A program made the translations under genes and the position numbers. This document shows, in pieces, positions 18,091 through 27,170 of a stretch of DNA of 64,000 bases. The DNA is from Sphingobacterium bambusae (GTDB lineage Bacteria; Bacteroidota; Bacteroidia; Sphingobacteriales; Sphingobacteriaceae), in the NCBI RefSeq assembly GCF_033955345.1, contig NZ_CP138332.1:1364001-1428000 (forward strand). The letters are read 5' to 3'. The notes beneath the pieces are model-generated. The model worked only from the letters and a program-made list of their open reading frames with translations, was not told the origin of the DNA and ran no database searches. Position 1 is the first letter of the stretch, and every line of letters begins with the position of its first letter.

Positions 18091-18957
18091 TTATCTTTCT
18101 TGTATTAACTTCGTTTCTCTATCAACAACAAAATGGAACAAATGTTCCATAGGGCTCTTTAAAATTGACCCCACTTTGACACCGAGGACTTCGCATACCT
18201 CGCGCAGCTGCAGATCAAAATGGTAGGCGATACGTCCCACGAAATGCACCTTGTATTCCCAGTAGTCTGGATAGGTCATCACATTCGTGCGCACAAATTC
18301 GTCAAAGCCATTCCGCAACAGGGAGTCGATGTAAGGATGCAGCCTGTTCTCGGCCATAAATTCGGCAAAGGATGCCAAATAAGCATTTGGACGCTCACGC
18401 TGATACACATTTTTGATTACAATATCTTTATTTAAGCGATAGCGCTCAGCAAACTTTTTAGCCAGATCTTTCGGCATACGATCATATAGAAATGATGTGA
18501 TCAGCTGCTTCCCAAACCAAGCTCCCGATCCCTCGTCGCCCAACACATAGCCAACACCGTGAACGCCTGTGCGGAGATGTTCTCCATCGAAAAAGCCGAT
18601 ATCTGATCCTGTACCGATAGTACAGATATAACCTTTCTTATCACCACAGGTGGCATAGGCACAGCCCAACAAGTCGCTTTCCACCGATATAAAGGCCGTA
18701 GGAAAAATCTCTGTTAACGCGTTCGAAACAATCTCCCTTCTATCCGGCGTCACGCAGCCTGCCCCAAAAAAATAAACCTCATGTATTTCGTTGGCGTAGG
18801 GCAATATTTCCGGAACCTCTTTCATCACTTTGGCAATTTCCTTCTCGTTCACAAAGAAAGGGTTCAAACCTTTTGTACGAAAAGACAAGGGCTTGCTGTC
18901 CGGCAAATTGAGCATCCAGTCCGAGTTTGAAGAACCGCTATCGGCGACTAAAATCAT
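18091..18957 (-). CDS. BadF/BadG/BcrA/BcrD-type N-acetylglucosamine kinase (paralog 2)
   Basis: This 288-residue actin-fold kinase is a clear relative of the one at 12997-13854. It opens with MILVADSGSSNSDWML and has YICTIGTGSDIGFFDG and GDEGSGAWFGKQL at the matching positions. The expected reaction is ATP-dependent phosphorylation of an amino sugar in the cytosol. In the first phosphate loop DGGSTKT of paralog 1 is DSGSSNS here, which may alter substrate preference. It is the first gene of an operon with the Gpx gene (5-nt gap), a pairing with no obvious metabolic logic. A TATCTTTG element lies 28 nt upstream. Confidence 0.88.
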   Translation of the reverse strand: MILVADSGSSNSDWMLNLPDSKPLSFRTKGLNPFFVNEKEIAKVMKEVPEILPYANEIHEVYFFGAGCVTPDRREIVSNALTEIFPTAFISVESDLLGCAYATCGDKKGYICTIGTGSDIGFFDGEHLRTGVHGVGYVLGDEGSGAWFGKQLITSFLYDRMPKDLAKKFAERYRLNKDIVIKNVYQRERPNAYLASFAEFMAENRLHPYIDSLLRNGFDEFVRTNVMTYPDYWEYKVHFVGRIAYHFDLQLREVCEVLGVKVGSILKSPMEHLFHFVVDRETKLIQER

Positions 18958-18984
18958 ATGCTGTTATCAAAAATTATCTATACC

Positions 18985-18992
18985 CAAAGATA
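18985..18992 (-). promoter_or_regulatory. -7 promoter element upstream of BadF paralog 2
   Basis: This is an exact TATCTTTG on the minus strand, 28 nt before the start codon. The nearest upstream TTG is only 14 nt away, so the -33 part is weak. Confidence 0.4.
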
Positions 18993-19034
18993 CAAATTCT
19001 AACGTACAATTTTAAGTGCCTTTTCTATTAACGG

Positions 19035-19065
19035 TTGGATGTCCGCTAGAATAAGTTTAGTTTTG
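19035..19065 (+). promoter_or_regulatory. Promoter of the M61 peptidase gene
   Basis: TTG, 20 nt, TAGTTTTG matches the phylum consensus. Transcription would start near 19070, 27 nt before the ATG. Confidence 0.65.
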
Positions 19066-19096
19066 TGCGTACACAATTCTGAAAATAGCACGGCCC

Positions 19097-20836
19097 ATGT
19101 CAAGCTCCTCTATACATTTTTCCCTTTCTTTTAAGGAACCCCAAGCACATTACGTAGAAATCGAAATGGACATCGATCACTTTGAAGAGAAATTTATCGA
19201 TTTGAAGATGCCCGTTTGGACGCCGGGCTCCTACCTCGTTCGTGAGTTTGCTAGACATATCGAAGGCTTTGAAGCCTCCGCAGATGGACTTCCCGTACAC
19301 TTCGAAAAGCTGGCGAAAAATACCTGGCGTGTAGAAAACCCGCATGAGAGACTTAAAATCCGATACCGGGTCTATGGTTTCGAAATATCGGTACGCACAA
19401 ATTTTATCGATGCAGACCATGCTTTCATCAGTCCTGCCGGCACGTTCCTCTACCCCGATGGGCATCTCGAACATCCCTCGACGATACAGATCAATCTACC
19501 CGAAAAATGGAAACAGGTATCCACAGGACTTCCCAAATCCGCCACAGGCGAGCTGCACTACTCCGCGGATAACTTCGATATCCTTTTCGATTCGCCTATT
19601 GAAATAGGAAATCAAGACATCTGGCATTTTGACGCAGCAAATGTAGCCCATGAATTTGCCATGGTGGGCGGTGGTAGCTACAACAAGCAGCAGCTCAGCG
19701 CAGATATACAGAAAATAGTCGAGGAAGAAACCCGAATATGGGGCGAAAATCCCAATACCAACTACGTTTTCATCACGCATAATTACCAAAGTGGGGGCGG
19801 AGGACTAGAACACATCAACTCTACCGTGTTGGGCGCTAGTAGAAATGCGTATAAGATAGACGCTGCTTACAAAAATTTCCTAAGCTTGGTTGCCCACGAG
19901 TACTTCCACCTTTGGAATGTTAAAAGACTACGCCCAAAGGCGCTCGGTCCGTTCGACTACGATCAGGAAAACTATACCGAAGGACTTTGGATCATGGAAG
20001 GGTTTACCGCTTACTACGATAACCTCATCATACGTCGCTGTGGCTTCTTCTCGGCAAAAGAATATCTAAATGCGCTAGCCAACGAATTTAACTTGGTCTA
20101 CAACCGTGCTGGGCATCGCGTGCAATCGGCAGCCCAAGCAAGCTTTGACACCTGGATCAAACAATACCGCCCTGATGAAAACTCTATCAACAGCAGCATC
20201 TCCTATTACAATAAAGGGGCTATACTCGCTGTCGCACTAGACATCCACATCATCGCGGGCACAGAAGGTACGAAGCGCCTCGATGATGTGCTGCGTGCTG
20301 CATATAACCTTTTCTATAAGAAAGAACAACGCGGATTTGAAGAGCACGAATTCCAACAACTTGCCGAGCAGGTGACCGGTCTTGATCTTGCCGAAATATT
20401 TGAGGCGGCACACCATACCGAAGAACTGGACTACAACCGTTTTTTTGCCGCTGTGGGTTACGAACTAATCGATCTCAACAAGGATAGTCACGACCTGTCG
20501 CTAGGCATACGCTATCAGGAACAAGAGGGACGCATCTTCGTCAAAAACGTGGAACGCGGCTCCGCAGCTTGGGATGCTGGCCTTAACGTAAATGATGAAC
20601 TTATTGCCATCAATGGTAGCCGTTTAGATGTTGCGGGAAAAGAGATGGAATTTATGCTGGAACAGGCTAAAGAAGACGACATCATCGATATCCTTATCGC
20701 GCGCGATGGCCGCATTCGCACCATCCACAGCCCTCTTCGCAGAAACAATAAACAACTTTGGAGCATACAGCCCAAGTCTGATGCTAGCAGCACGGTAAAA
20801 GCACTGGGTAAAATATGGCTTTCCATAAGCGAATAA
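19097..20836 (+). CDS. M61 (glycyl aminopeptidase-like) family metallopeptidase with PDZ domain
   Basis: This 579-residue protein has the M61 layout. An N-terminal beta domain (about 1-170) contains MPVWTPGSYLVREFARH. The catalytic domain has the zinc motif HEYFH at 267-271 followed by LWNVKRLRPKALGPFDY, and the likely third ligand is the Glu of WIMEGFTAYYDN. A C-terminal PDZ domain (about 480-570) carries VERGSAAWDAGLNVNDELIAING. M61 enzymes are aminopeptidases releasing Gly or other N-terminal residues. There is no signal peptide, which suggests a cytosolic protein. The gene has its own promoter (19035-19065) and ends at a bidirectional terminator. Confidence 0.94.
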   Translation: MSSSSIHFSLSFKEPQAHYVEIEMDIDHFEEKFIDLKMPVWTPGSYLVREFARHIEGFEASADGLPVHFEKLAKNTWRVENPHERLKIRYRVYGFEISVRTNFIDADHAFISPAGTFLYPDGHLEHPSTIQINLPEKWKQVSTGLPKSATGELHYSADNFDILFDSPIEIGNQDIWHFDAANVAHEFAMVGGGSYNKQQLSADIQKIVEEETRIWGENPNTNYVFITHNYQSGGGGLEHINSTVLGASRNAYKIDAAYKNFLSLVAHEYFHLWNVKRLRPKALGPFDYDQENYTEGLWIMEGFTAYYDNLIIRRCGFFSAKEYLNALANEFNLVYNRAGHRVQSAAQASFDTWIKQYRPDENSINSSISYYNKGAILAVALDIHIIAGTEGTKRLDDVLRAAYNLFYKKEQRGFEEHEFQQLAEQVTGLDLAEIFEAAHHTEELDYNRFFAAVGYELIDLNKDSHDLSLGIRYQEQEGRIFVKNVERGSAAWDAGLNVNDELIAINGSRLDVAGKEMEFMLEQAKEDDIIDILIARDGRIRTIHSPLRRNNKQLWSIQPKSDASSTVKALGKIWLSISE

Positions 20837-20838
20837 AA

Positions 20839-20875
20839 AAAGTCGGGTGGGCAGCCATAGCCCCCACCCGACTTT
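20839..20875. terminator. Bidirectional terminator
   Basis: The 13-bp GC-rich stem AAAGTCGGGTGGG and its complement, with an 11-nt loop, lies between the convergent genes ending at 20836 and 20890. Confidence 0.85.
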
Positions 20876-20889
20876 CCAAAAGCCCTTAA

Positions 20890-21417
20890 TTAAAATTTAT
20901 ACCGAATGGTCAATCCCAAAGGATCGATCAACTTGATCGAACTCTCCTGTAAAAAGTCAAAGTAAGGTTTCACATCCAACGAAATCGATAAAGGCGTTGT
21001 CGGAATAGCATATTCCACCCCAATGATACCGTCGATACTCAGGGCTAGCTCCGACTTTGGATCTGTTCTTCGCGTGGTAACTGAACCGTCAGGATTGGTC
21101 GTCGTCTCTACCACATCCTTGTATCGAAAACTGCCCACACTACCACCAAAACCATAAAACCACGTAAAATTCTCCGCTAACGGTTTATGAAATTCATACA
21201 ATCCGACCAAGCGAAAACGTCTTGATTTGGAATTACTTTGCAAGCTCATAATACCTTGTACAGCCCGGTCTTCCGCCAACGTATAGCGGTAAGAGAAACC
21301 TGTGGCACTACCGAAACGACCACCAACAGCATGCTGGGTATCCAGCTGTGCGGAAGCACGTCCAAATGAAAATAACACAATCCCAAGGGTCAATAACAGC
21401 CAATTTGCTTTCTTCAT
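20890..21417 (-). CDS. Small outer-membrane beta-barrel-like protein
   Basis: The 175-residue product has a clear signal peptide (MKKANWLLLTLGIVLFSFGRASA, cut before QLDTQ). A run of amphipathic strands follows, such as TGFSYRYTL, RFRLVGLYEF and WFYGFGGSVGSFRY, ending in PLGLTIRYKF with the terminal aromatic common to barrel proteins. The pattern fits a small 8-strand barrel of the outer membrane. No specific function can be assigned. A good promoter lies 26 nt upstream, and the gene is monocistronic, sharing its terminator with the M61 peptidase. Confidence 0.75.
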   Translation of the reverse strand: MKKANWLLLTLGIVLFSFGRASAQLDTQHAVGGRFGSATGFSYRYTLAEDRAVQGIMSLQSNSKSRRFRLVGLYEFHKPLAENFTWFYGFGGSVGSFRYKDVVETTTNPDGSVTTRRTDPKSELALSIDGIIGVEYAIPTTPLSISLDVKPYFDFLQESSIKLIDPLGLTIRYKF

Positions 21418-21442
21418 GTATTTACTAAGTTTTAATGTACAC

Positions 21443-21471
21443 CAAAAGTAATATTTTTTTAAACGTTCAAA
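21443..21471 (-). promoter_or_regulatory. Promoter of the small barrel gene
   Basis: The minus strand reads TTTG, 17 nt, TACTTTTG. Transcription would start near 21438, about 20 nt before the ATG at 21417. Confidence 0.6.
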
Positions 21472-21588
21472 AAGTTAAAATCTGTTATGATTTACTTACA
21501 TTTTTTTCGAACAATTCGCTCTTTCGGCTGTAAAACATTATATTAGTATCAATAACACATTTTATAAACCACTTAATTTTTGAGGCGT

Positions 21589-23349
21589 ATGAGTAAGCTG
21601 ATTAGATTATTCGACATTATAGATAGGTATAAATCGCAGTATGCGCAAGACATGATGGTTGCGGGAAAGCGAGACGGAAAATGGGTCAAATATAGCACCG
21701 AGCAGTTCGTAGATCGTATAGACAATCTTAGTAAAGCCTTGCTTTCGTTGGGACTGCAAAAAGGAGACAAAGTTGCGCTCATGTCCGGAAATAGACCCGA
21801 ATGGAATATTGTTGATTTCGCTTGCAACCAAATCGGCGTCGCTATCGTTCCCCTCTACCCCACACTTTCTGCACAAGATCTATCCTATATCGTGAACGAT
21901 GCTGGAGCCAAGCTGGTGTTCGTCAGCAATGCCGACTTGACCAAGAAGATCGATCAAGCCATAGAAGACCATCACTTGGAAATCGATGTGTACACCTTTG
22001 ACAAGGTTGATGGAAAGGCATCTTACGAAACTCTTCTCGAGCAAGGAAAAGCGTTGGATACCGATCTCGCACCAATTCGCGCCGTGGTGGATGGCGACGA
22101 CCTGCTCACGTTGATCTACACGTCCGGCACCACCGGCAAGCCCAAAGGTGTATTCCTCACGCATGGTAATATCATCAGCAACGTAGAGGCTTGCTCGCAC
22201 CTCGTTCCGGCCAATGCGAAAACGGCATTAAGCTTTCTTCCCCTATGCCATATATTTGAGCGGATGGTGGTATACCTGTACTTGTCCAAAGGAATACAGA
22301 TCTATTATGCAGAGAACTTGGACAACATCGTCGTCGACATTAATGATGTGAAGCCACAGATATTTACCACGGTTCCACGTGTATTGGAAAAGGTCTACGA
22401 CAAGATTGTGGAAAAGGGCAAGGCGCTTACCGGTGTCAAGAAAAGCCTTTTCTTTTGGGCCTTGGATCTAGGACATCGCTATCAAGAACCACCTAAAAAT
22501 GGCTTTTTATACAACCTCAAGCTGGGCATTGCGCGGAAGTTAATTTTCTCCAAATGGAAGGAAGCGCTGGGCGGAAACATCGAGCTGATCATTTCAGGCG
22601 GCGCAGCATTGCAAGAACGCTTGGGACGCGTATTCTGGGCTGCCGGCATCAAGGTGCTAGAAGGATATGGCTTAACGGAAACATCTCCTGTTATTGCGGT
22701 CAATTCACATGTGGAAACCGATGTGAAATTTGGTACGGTAGGGCGCGTGCTCAAAAACTTAACGGTCAAGATTGCCAGTGATGGCGAAATACTGGTGAAA
22801 GGGCCCAGCATTACCGTAGGCTATTTCAAGAATGACGAAGCCACAAAGGAAGCGATCGATAGCGACGGCTTTTTCCATACAGGCGATATTGGCGAACTTA
22901 CATCGGACGGTTTCCTAAAAATAACCGACCGTAAAAAAGAAATGTTCAAGACAGCGGGTGGTAAGTACGTGGCACCCCAAGCGTTGGAGAATAAATTTAT
23001 GGAGTCTACCCTCGTGGCTCAAGTGATGGTGGTTGGCGAAAACCAACGCTTCCCTGCAGCCCTTATTGTTCCTGCTTTTGAAGAGCTGGAAAAATGGGCT
23101 AAACACAAGGGAGTCACCTTCGGATCCAAGGAAGAGCTCATTAAAAATGCCGAGGTTATCGACAAATATCAAAAAGAATTGGATCGCTTGAACAATGATT
23201 TTGGACAATGGGAAAAAGTTAAGAAATTTGAACTGCTTCCGAAAGAATGGACAATCGATGGAGGCGAGCTTACACCGAAGCTCAGCCTGAAAAGAAAAGT
23301 AATACTCAAAAACTCGGAAGCTATCATTAATAAAATATACGAAGAGTAG
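21589..23349 (+). CDS. Long-chain acyl-CoA synthetase (AMP-forming, FadD/FAA1-like)
   Basis: The product (586 residues from the ATG at 21589; a TTG at 21580 would add three) belongs to the AMP-binding family. It activates fatty acids through acyl-AMP to acyl-CoA at the membrane. The P-loop-like motif is LIYTSGTTGKPKGVFLTHGN (A3). SFLPLCHIFERMVVYLYLSKG, EGYGLTETSPVIAVNS (A5) and TGDIGELTSDGFLKITDRKKEMFKTAGGKYVAP (A7-A8) are all present, so the enzyme should be active. These signatures are those of the eukaryote-like long-chain group common in Bacteroidota. It is followed after 6 nt by the YihY/BrkB gene and likely forms an operon with it. Confidence 0.94.
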   Translation: MSKLIRLFDIIDRYKSQYAQDMMVAGKRDGKWVKYSTEQFVDRIDNLSKALLSLGLQKGDKVALMSGNRPEWNIVDFACNQIGVAIVPLYPTLSAQDLSYIVNDAGAKLVFVSNADLTKKIDQAIEDHHLEIDVYTFDKVDGKASYETLLEQGKALDTDLAPIRAVVDGDDLLTLIYTSGTTGKPKGVFLTHGNIISNVEACSHLVPANAKTALSFLPLCHIFERMVVYLYLSKGIQIYYAENLDNIVVDINDVKPQIFTTVPRVLEKVYDKIVEKGKALTGVKKSLFFWALDLGHRYQEPPKNGFLYNLKLGIARKLIFSKWKEALGGNIELIISGGAALQERLGRVFWAAGIKVLEGYGLTETSPVIAVNSHVETDVKFGTVGRVLKNLTVKIASDGEILVKGPSITVGYFKNDEATKEAIDSDGFFHTGDIGELTSDGFLKITDRKKEMFKTAGGKYVAPQALENKFMESTLVAQVMVVGENQRFPAALIVPAFEELEKWAKHKGVTFGSKEELIKNAEVIDKYQKELDRLNNDFGQWEKVKKFELLPKEWTIDGGELTPKLSLKRKVILKNSEAIINKIYEE

Positions 23350-23355
23350 TAAACT

Positions 23356-24312
23356 ATGGAAAAAGAAACACTAGGGCAAAAACTAAAGGGATTCGGCTTA
23401 CTCCTGTTCGATACCATCACGGATTTTCTCGATGATCGATGCCTAAAAAAAAGTGCTTCTTTAGCCTATTACACGGTATTTTCCATTGGTCCATTAATCT
23501 TGATTTTGATTTGGGCCCTTGGCTTTTTCTATGGCAGCCAACTGGACAGCCCCACTGGAGCGCGCGACGAAATCATGGAGGAGCTGAACCAGCTTTTTGG
23601 CAATGACATTGCCAATATGCTCGACGCTGCCATTAAACGTATCTCTTTTGAGAACAAGAACAGCATCGGCGTCTACGTTGGTATTGGAGCATTGATCTTT
23701 TCATCGACCACCATCTTTGTCGACATCCAAAATTCCATTAATGAAATTTGGCGTGTTAAAGCGAAGCCAAAAAAAGGCTGGTTAAAGATCATTATCGATC
23801 GCTTGATTTCCTTTTCTATGATCTTGGGTCTTGGATTTCTATTGATGACCTCGCTGATACTGAGTAGCGTAATCAGCATATTGATGAATTACATTGTCAA
23901 ATACCTGCCCGACCTAGACATACAACTGCTGGGGATGGTAAATTCCGCGGTATCGTTCTTGGTCATTGCAACCCTCTTCGGATTTATATTTGCCTTTCTC
24001 CCCGATGCTAAAGTACGTTTTCGCGATATTGTTTGGGGTGCTATTTTCACGACCCTGCTTTTTTTACTCGGTAAGTCGGTGATATCCTATTACCTAACAA
24101 ACAACGCGACAGCCAGCTCATACGGCGCAGCAGGCTCGGTTATCATCTTGCTTGCCTTCGTCTATTATGCCGCCGCTATCCTATATTTTGGCGCCGAATT
24201 CACGAAACAATACGCCATTAAATATGGCAAAGGCATTATCCCAACCTCGTATGCGGTGCTAGTCAAACAAACCGAACTGGAAATCGACACCGAAAAAAAC
24301 AAAAGAAAATAA
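23356..24312 (+). CDS. YihY/virulence factor BrkB-family membrane protein
   Basis: The 318-residue integral membrane protein has the conserved opening of the family (KKSASLAYYTVFSIGPLILILI) and about six hydrophobic helices. The SYGAAGSVIILLAFVYYAAAILYFGAEFTKQYA block near the C-terminus is the family hallmark. The function of YihY/BrkB proteins is not settled; they were once wrongly called RNase BN. It is the second gene after the acyl-CoA synthetase with a 6-nt gap, hinting at a membrane-lipid role, but this is only context. The C-terminus is short, charged and cytosolic. Confidence 0.92.
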   Translation: MEKETLGQKLKGFGLLLFDTITDFLDDRCLKKSASLAYYTVFSIGPLILILIWALGFFYGSQLDSPTGARDEIMEELNQLFGNDIANMLDAAIKRISFENKNSIGVYVGIGALIFSSTTIFVDIQNSINEIWRVKAKPKKGWLKIIIDRLISFSMILGLGFLLMTSLILSSVISILMNYIVKYLPDLDIQLLGMVNSAVSFLVIATLFGFIFAFLPDAKVRFRDIVWGAIFTTLLFLLGKSVISYYLTNNATASSYGAAGSVIILLAFVYYAAAILYFGAEFTKQYAIKYGKGIIPTSYAVLVKQTELEIDTEKNKRK

Positions 24313-24315
24313 ATA

Positions 24316-24352
24316 CAACAGCGCCTGTTATGAAGCATAACAGGCGCTGTTG
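24316..24352. terminator. Long hairpin between convergent genes
   Basis: A perfect 17-bp stem with a 3-nt AAG loop lies directly after the YihY stop codon. Neither side has a strong T-run, so termination may be less complete than at the other hairpins. Confidence 0.65.
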
Positions 24353-24382
24353 ATAGATACGCACCTTGGCGCGTCAGCATGG

Positions 24383-27103
24383 CTATTTTACATTGTAGTA
24401 ATAAACGGCTCGGCCTATGGATCCTGCTTGATCCTGACCTTCCACCACTACTTTGTACTTACCATTTCCATCGGCATTAAAGAAGTCCAACGTAACGTTG
24501 CCGTCAGCATCCAACACCACTTCTGGATTCCAATAGATCGTTGTGCGGTAGTCATTTGTATTCTTACTATCCGCGGTTTCGTACTTCGGCGCATAAAACT
24601 GTCGCTCTTTTACATAACCTAAAGGTATCATGTCAATAATATTAGTTTTTGGCAGCAAACTTTCTATTTCCGACAACGACATACGAGGCTGTTTCTTCTG
24701 GTCCGTTTTCTTCGTCATGATCGATACCACACCATCGTTCTGGTAGGTGCGGCTCACCGTCCCCAACTCATCGCGCAAGAATATCTCGATAGCTTCAATC
24801 TCAGCAGGCTGTATAGAGTTTAGAGAAGGCTCATCGATAGGCATACCGTTGAGGAAAAACTGGACAGGAACACGGCTACCTTGGTTGTAGTTTCTCGACA
24901 CATAATATTTTAGTGTCTGATTGTCGTAGGTAATACCGGTCAGCAAGGTCGACAAACACATTGTCAGCACATTACAGCCTGTAATACGATCACCTTCGAT
25001 ACGGTGCTCGGGCATAGAGAGGCCAGATAGCGATGAAAACTCCTTACTGGTTACCAACTTGCGCTGCACGCCCGTTACTTCGATCTCGTCGATCAAAATG
25101 GACGTTCGGTATTCATTCTTGCTATTGGTGAGGTAGGCCTTCATTTCATTGTCAATATTCTGCACATTGTTTCCGGTGTAAGGGTTACCCTGATCGATCC
25201 CCGGAAACTCTGTCCCATCCATATTGATCACGAGATTCCTGAAATTATCATTACCGCGCGCGCTGACGGTCACTTTCGAGGAATCGGGAAACACGAGATT
25301 ATCAAACGAAAAACGGCCATTGGGATCGGTGTAGGTATCTTTACGCAAATTGCGTGCAGGCACTGAAAGCAACAGCCCCCCATTCGGGAAGGTGCGCCCC
25401 GTATTCAACCGCAACGTACCGCTTATAGAAATACCTTGCTCCGGCATAAAGCGTGCCTGCGGATATTTTTCCGCCAACAGATCTTCGTAGGAAAAACGTC
25501 GAAATCCTTGCGTCATCAGGAGGTTATTCAGCGCTTCCTGCCGACTTTCATTTTTCGGATTAAAGTAATAATTGGGTTGTTCCACGTAACCCTTCAGATC
25601 GGAAGTCAACAAATAGTTACTTAAAATCCCCAAGTCCTGATCGTCGTTGTAAGGTACCTTCGACTCATCGATTACGGCAACGGAATAATTTCCCTTTAAC
25701 GAATCCTGTGCAGCGACATGCAGCGATAGCTTAACCGCTTCCTTCTGCTTGTAATCAGTTTTGTCTGTCTTCACAGCGATATCCAGCAGCGGCTGCGAAT
25801 CGTTGAAAGCGAGACGCTCGCTAATCAATTTCCCATCGGGTTGCATAACACTCAATTGCACGATACCATTTGGAAGCTTGTCTTTTGGGATATTCACTAA
25901 AATAGAAGAATTCTTTAAGGTAGCCTGCGCTGCATATACCAAATGTCCGTTAGACTGCCCCAACACATAAAAAGGTTGGTTGGTCATCTTTTCGTAGAAG
26001 GCATCATTGGCGATCAAGCCCACCTGTAGATTGGCACCGTCATCTTTCAACAGCACCACATTGATACCCTCGGCCTTCACTTCAGGAAGGTCTATTGTAC
26101 GTTGCTCACCATTATCAAAAGACACAACCGCTTTATATTTCTCGCCCAAAACAGGAAGAAAATCAAATGATCCCATTCCCATGGCTAGATCTTTGAACGC
26201 AGCAACCTCTTTTTTCTTGCTGTCGATAATCTTACCCGACACCGAAACGCCCTTACCAACGGTATTGCTTGCCTTAAAAGCTACCTTCTTGGAAATACCA
26301 GCAAGCAAATCACCTCCTTCCGGAAAAAACTGCACATCGGCATCCCAAAGCGCATGCTGCAACGAATAGTTGCCCACAATAGCCGGATCCAACTTGGTAC
26401 CATCGATCTTCACAATCAGTCGTCCTTTTTTCAGGTATTCCCGATCTTTGATGGTCAAGTTAATATTTACCCTTCCCATATCATCGGTCTCACCTTTTCC
26501 TTTATCAAATGGATCCCAGCCGTCAATAGCTTCCCAGCTTATTTTACGACGCCCCAATACATTGCCCGAGCGATCCCTAAATTGAATACTGGCCTTGGTT
26601 TTGTTCGTTCCTTCTGGGTTGAAACTGATCTCCGCTCCGAGCTTTTTGTTGATCGCATCACCGATCGGCACAATTTTATTATAAAAGTAACTGGGATCGA
26701 AATTAGCCATCCATTTTGTATATGCCCGAAAACGATAGTTGTCTTGTGCAACAAATTGAGGGTCTAACACCAACTGGCCTTTTCCGCCATTGTCTTTTAG
26801 TGGAATACGTAAAGTCTGTATCAAGGAGTCCTTGCTGGAAAGCATCTCGACATAGATAATCTTACTGGGTGCGTACTCATACAAATTATGATTCAAATAG
26901 GCCTTGAACCAGAGGGTATCACCTGCTGCATAATAAGGTTTGTCAAAGTGCAAATGCACCTTCTCGACCGGGTAAACCCCAAAATATTTCTGTACTTTTT
27001 CGACAACGGTATTAATAGGAATCGTTGGTAACTGTTGGCCGACAACTTGCTTGGACGTGCAAAAAAAGAGAACAGCAAGTATCGCAATAGAGAGTTTTTT
27101 CAT
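24383..27103 (-). CDS. Exported MG2-type protein with regulatory-like and TonB-plug-like domains, no barrel
   Basis: I start at the ATG at 27103 (MKKLSIAILAVLFFCTSKQVVG, a signal peptide); an ATG 12 nt upstream is also possible. The 906-residue mature part opens with an alpha-2-macroglobulin MG2-like domain (VEKVHLHFDKPYYAAGDTLWFKAYL), followed by several beta-rich domains. Near 560-640 lies a carboxypeptidase-regulatory-like domain (ISGTLRLNTGRTFPNG, then DPNGRFSFDNLVF). Near 740-810 is a TonB-receptor plug-like domain (VQFFLNGMPIDEPSLNSIQPAEIEAIEIF). There is no C-terminal 22-strand barrel. Such proteins are widespread in Bacteroidota and probably sit in the periplasm or at the outer membrane; their job is unknown. 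The gene is monocistronic. Confidence 0.75.
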   Translation of the reverse strand: MKKLSIAILAVLFFCTSKQVVGQQLPTIPINTVVEKVQKYFGVYPVEKVHLHFDKPYYAAGDTLWFKAYLNHNLYEYAPSKIIYVEMLSSKDSLIQTLRIPLKDNGGKGQLVLDPQFVAQDNYRFRAYTKWMANFDPSYFYNKIVPIGDAINKKLGAEISFNPEGTNKTKASIQFRDRSGNVLGRRKISWEAIDGWDPFDKGKGETDDMGRVNINLTIKDREYLKKGRLIVKIDGTKLDPAIVGNYSLQHALWDADVQFFPEGGDLLAGISKKVAFKASNTVGKGVSVSGKIIDSKKKEVAAFKDLAMGMGSFDFLPVLGEKYKAVVSFDNGEQRTIDLPEVKAEGINVVLLKDDGANLQVGLIANDAFYEKMTNQPFYVLGQSNGHLVYAAQATLKNSSILVNIPKDKLPNGIVQLSVMQPDGKLISERLAFNDSQPLLDIAVKTDKTDYKQKEAVKLSLHVAAQDSLKGNYSVAVIDESKVPYNDDQDLGILSNYLLTSDLKGYVEQPNYYFNPKNESRQEALNNLLMTQGFRRFSYEDLLAEKYPQARFMPEQGISISGTLRLNTGRTFPNGGLLLSVPARNLRKDTYTDPNGRFSFDNLVFPDSSKVTVSARGNDNFRNLVINMDGTEFPGIDQGNPYTGNNVQNIDNEMKAYLTNSKNEYRTSILIDEIEVTGVQRKLVTSKEFSSLSGLSMPEHRIEGDRITGCNVLTMCLSTLLTGITYDNQTLKYYVSRNYNQGSRVPVQFFLNGMPIDEPSLNSIQPAEIEAIEIFLRDELGTVSRTYQNDGVVSIMTKKTDQKKQPRMSLSEIESLLPKTNIIDMIPLGYVKERQFYAPKYETADSKNTNDYRTTIYWNPEVVLDADGNVTLDFFNADGNGKYKVVVEGQDQAGSIGRAVYYYNVK

Positions 27104-27170
27104 CAATATACACATTTTTCGCGGAGCTAAATATATTGATTTTTATTGCAATAATAAATAATTTAACAGC

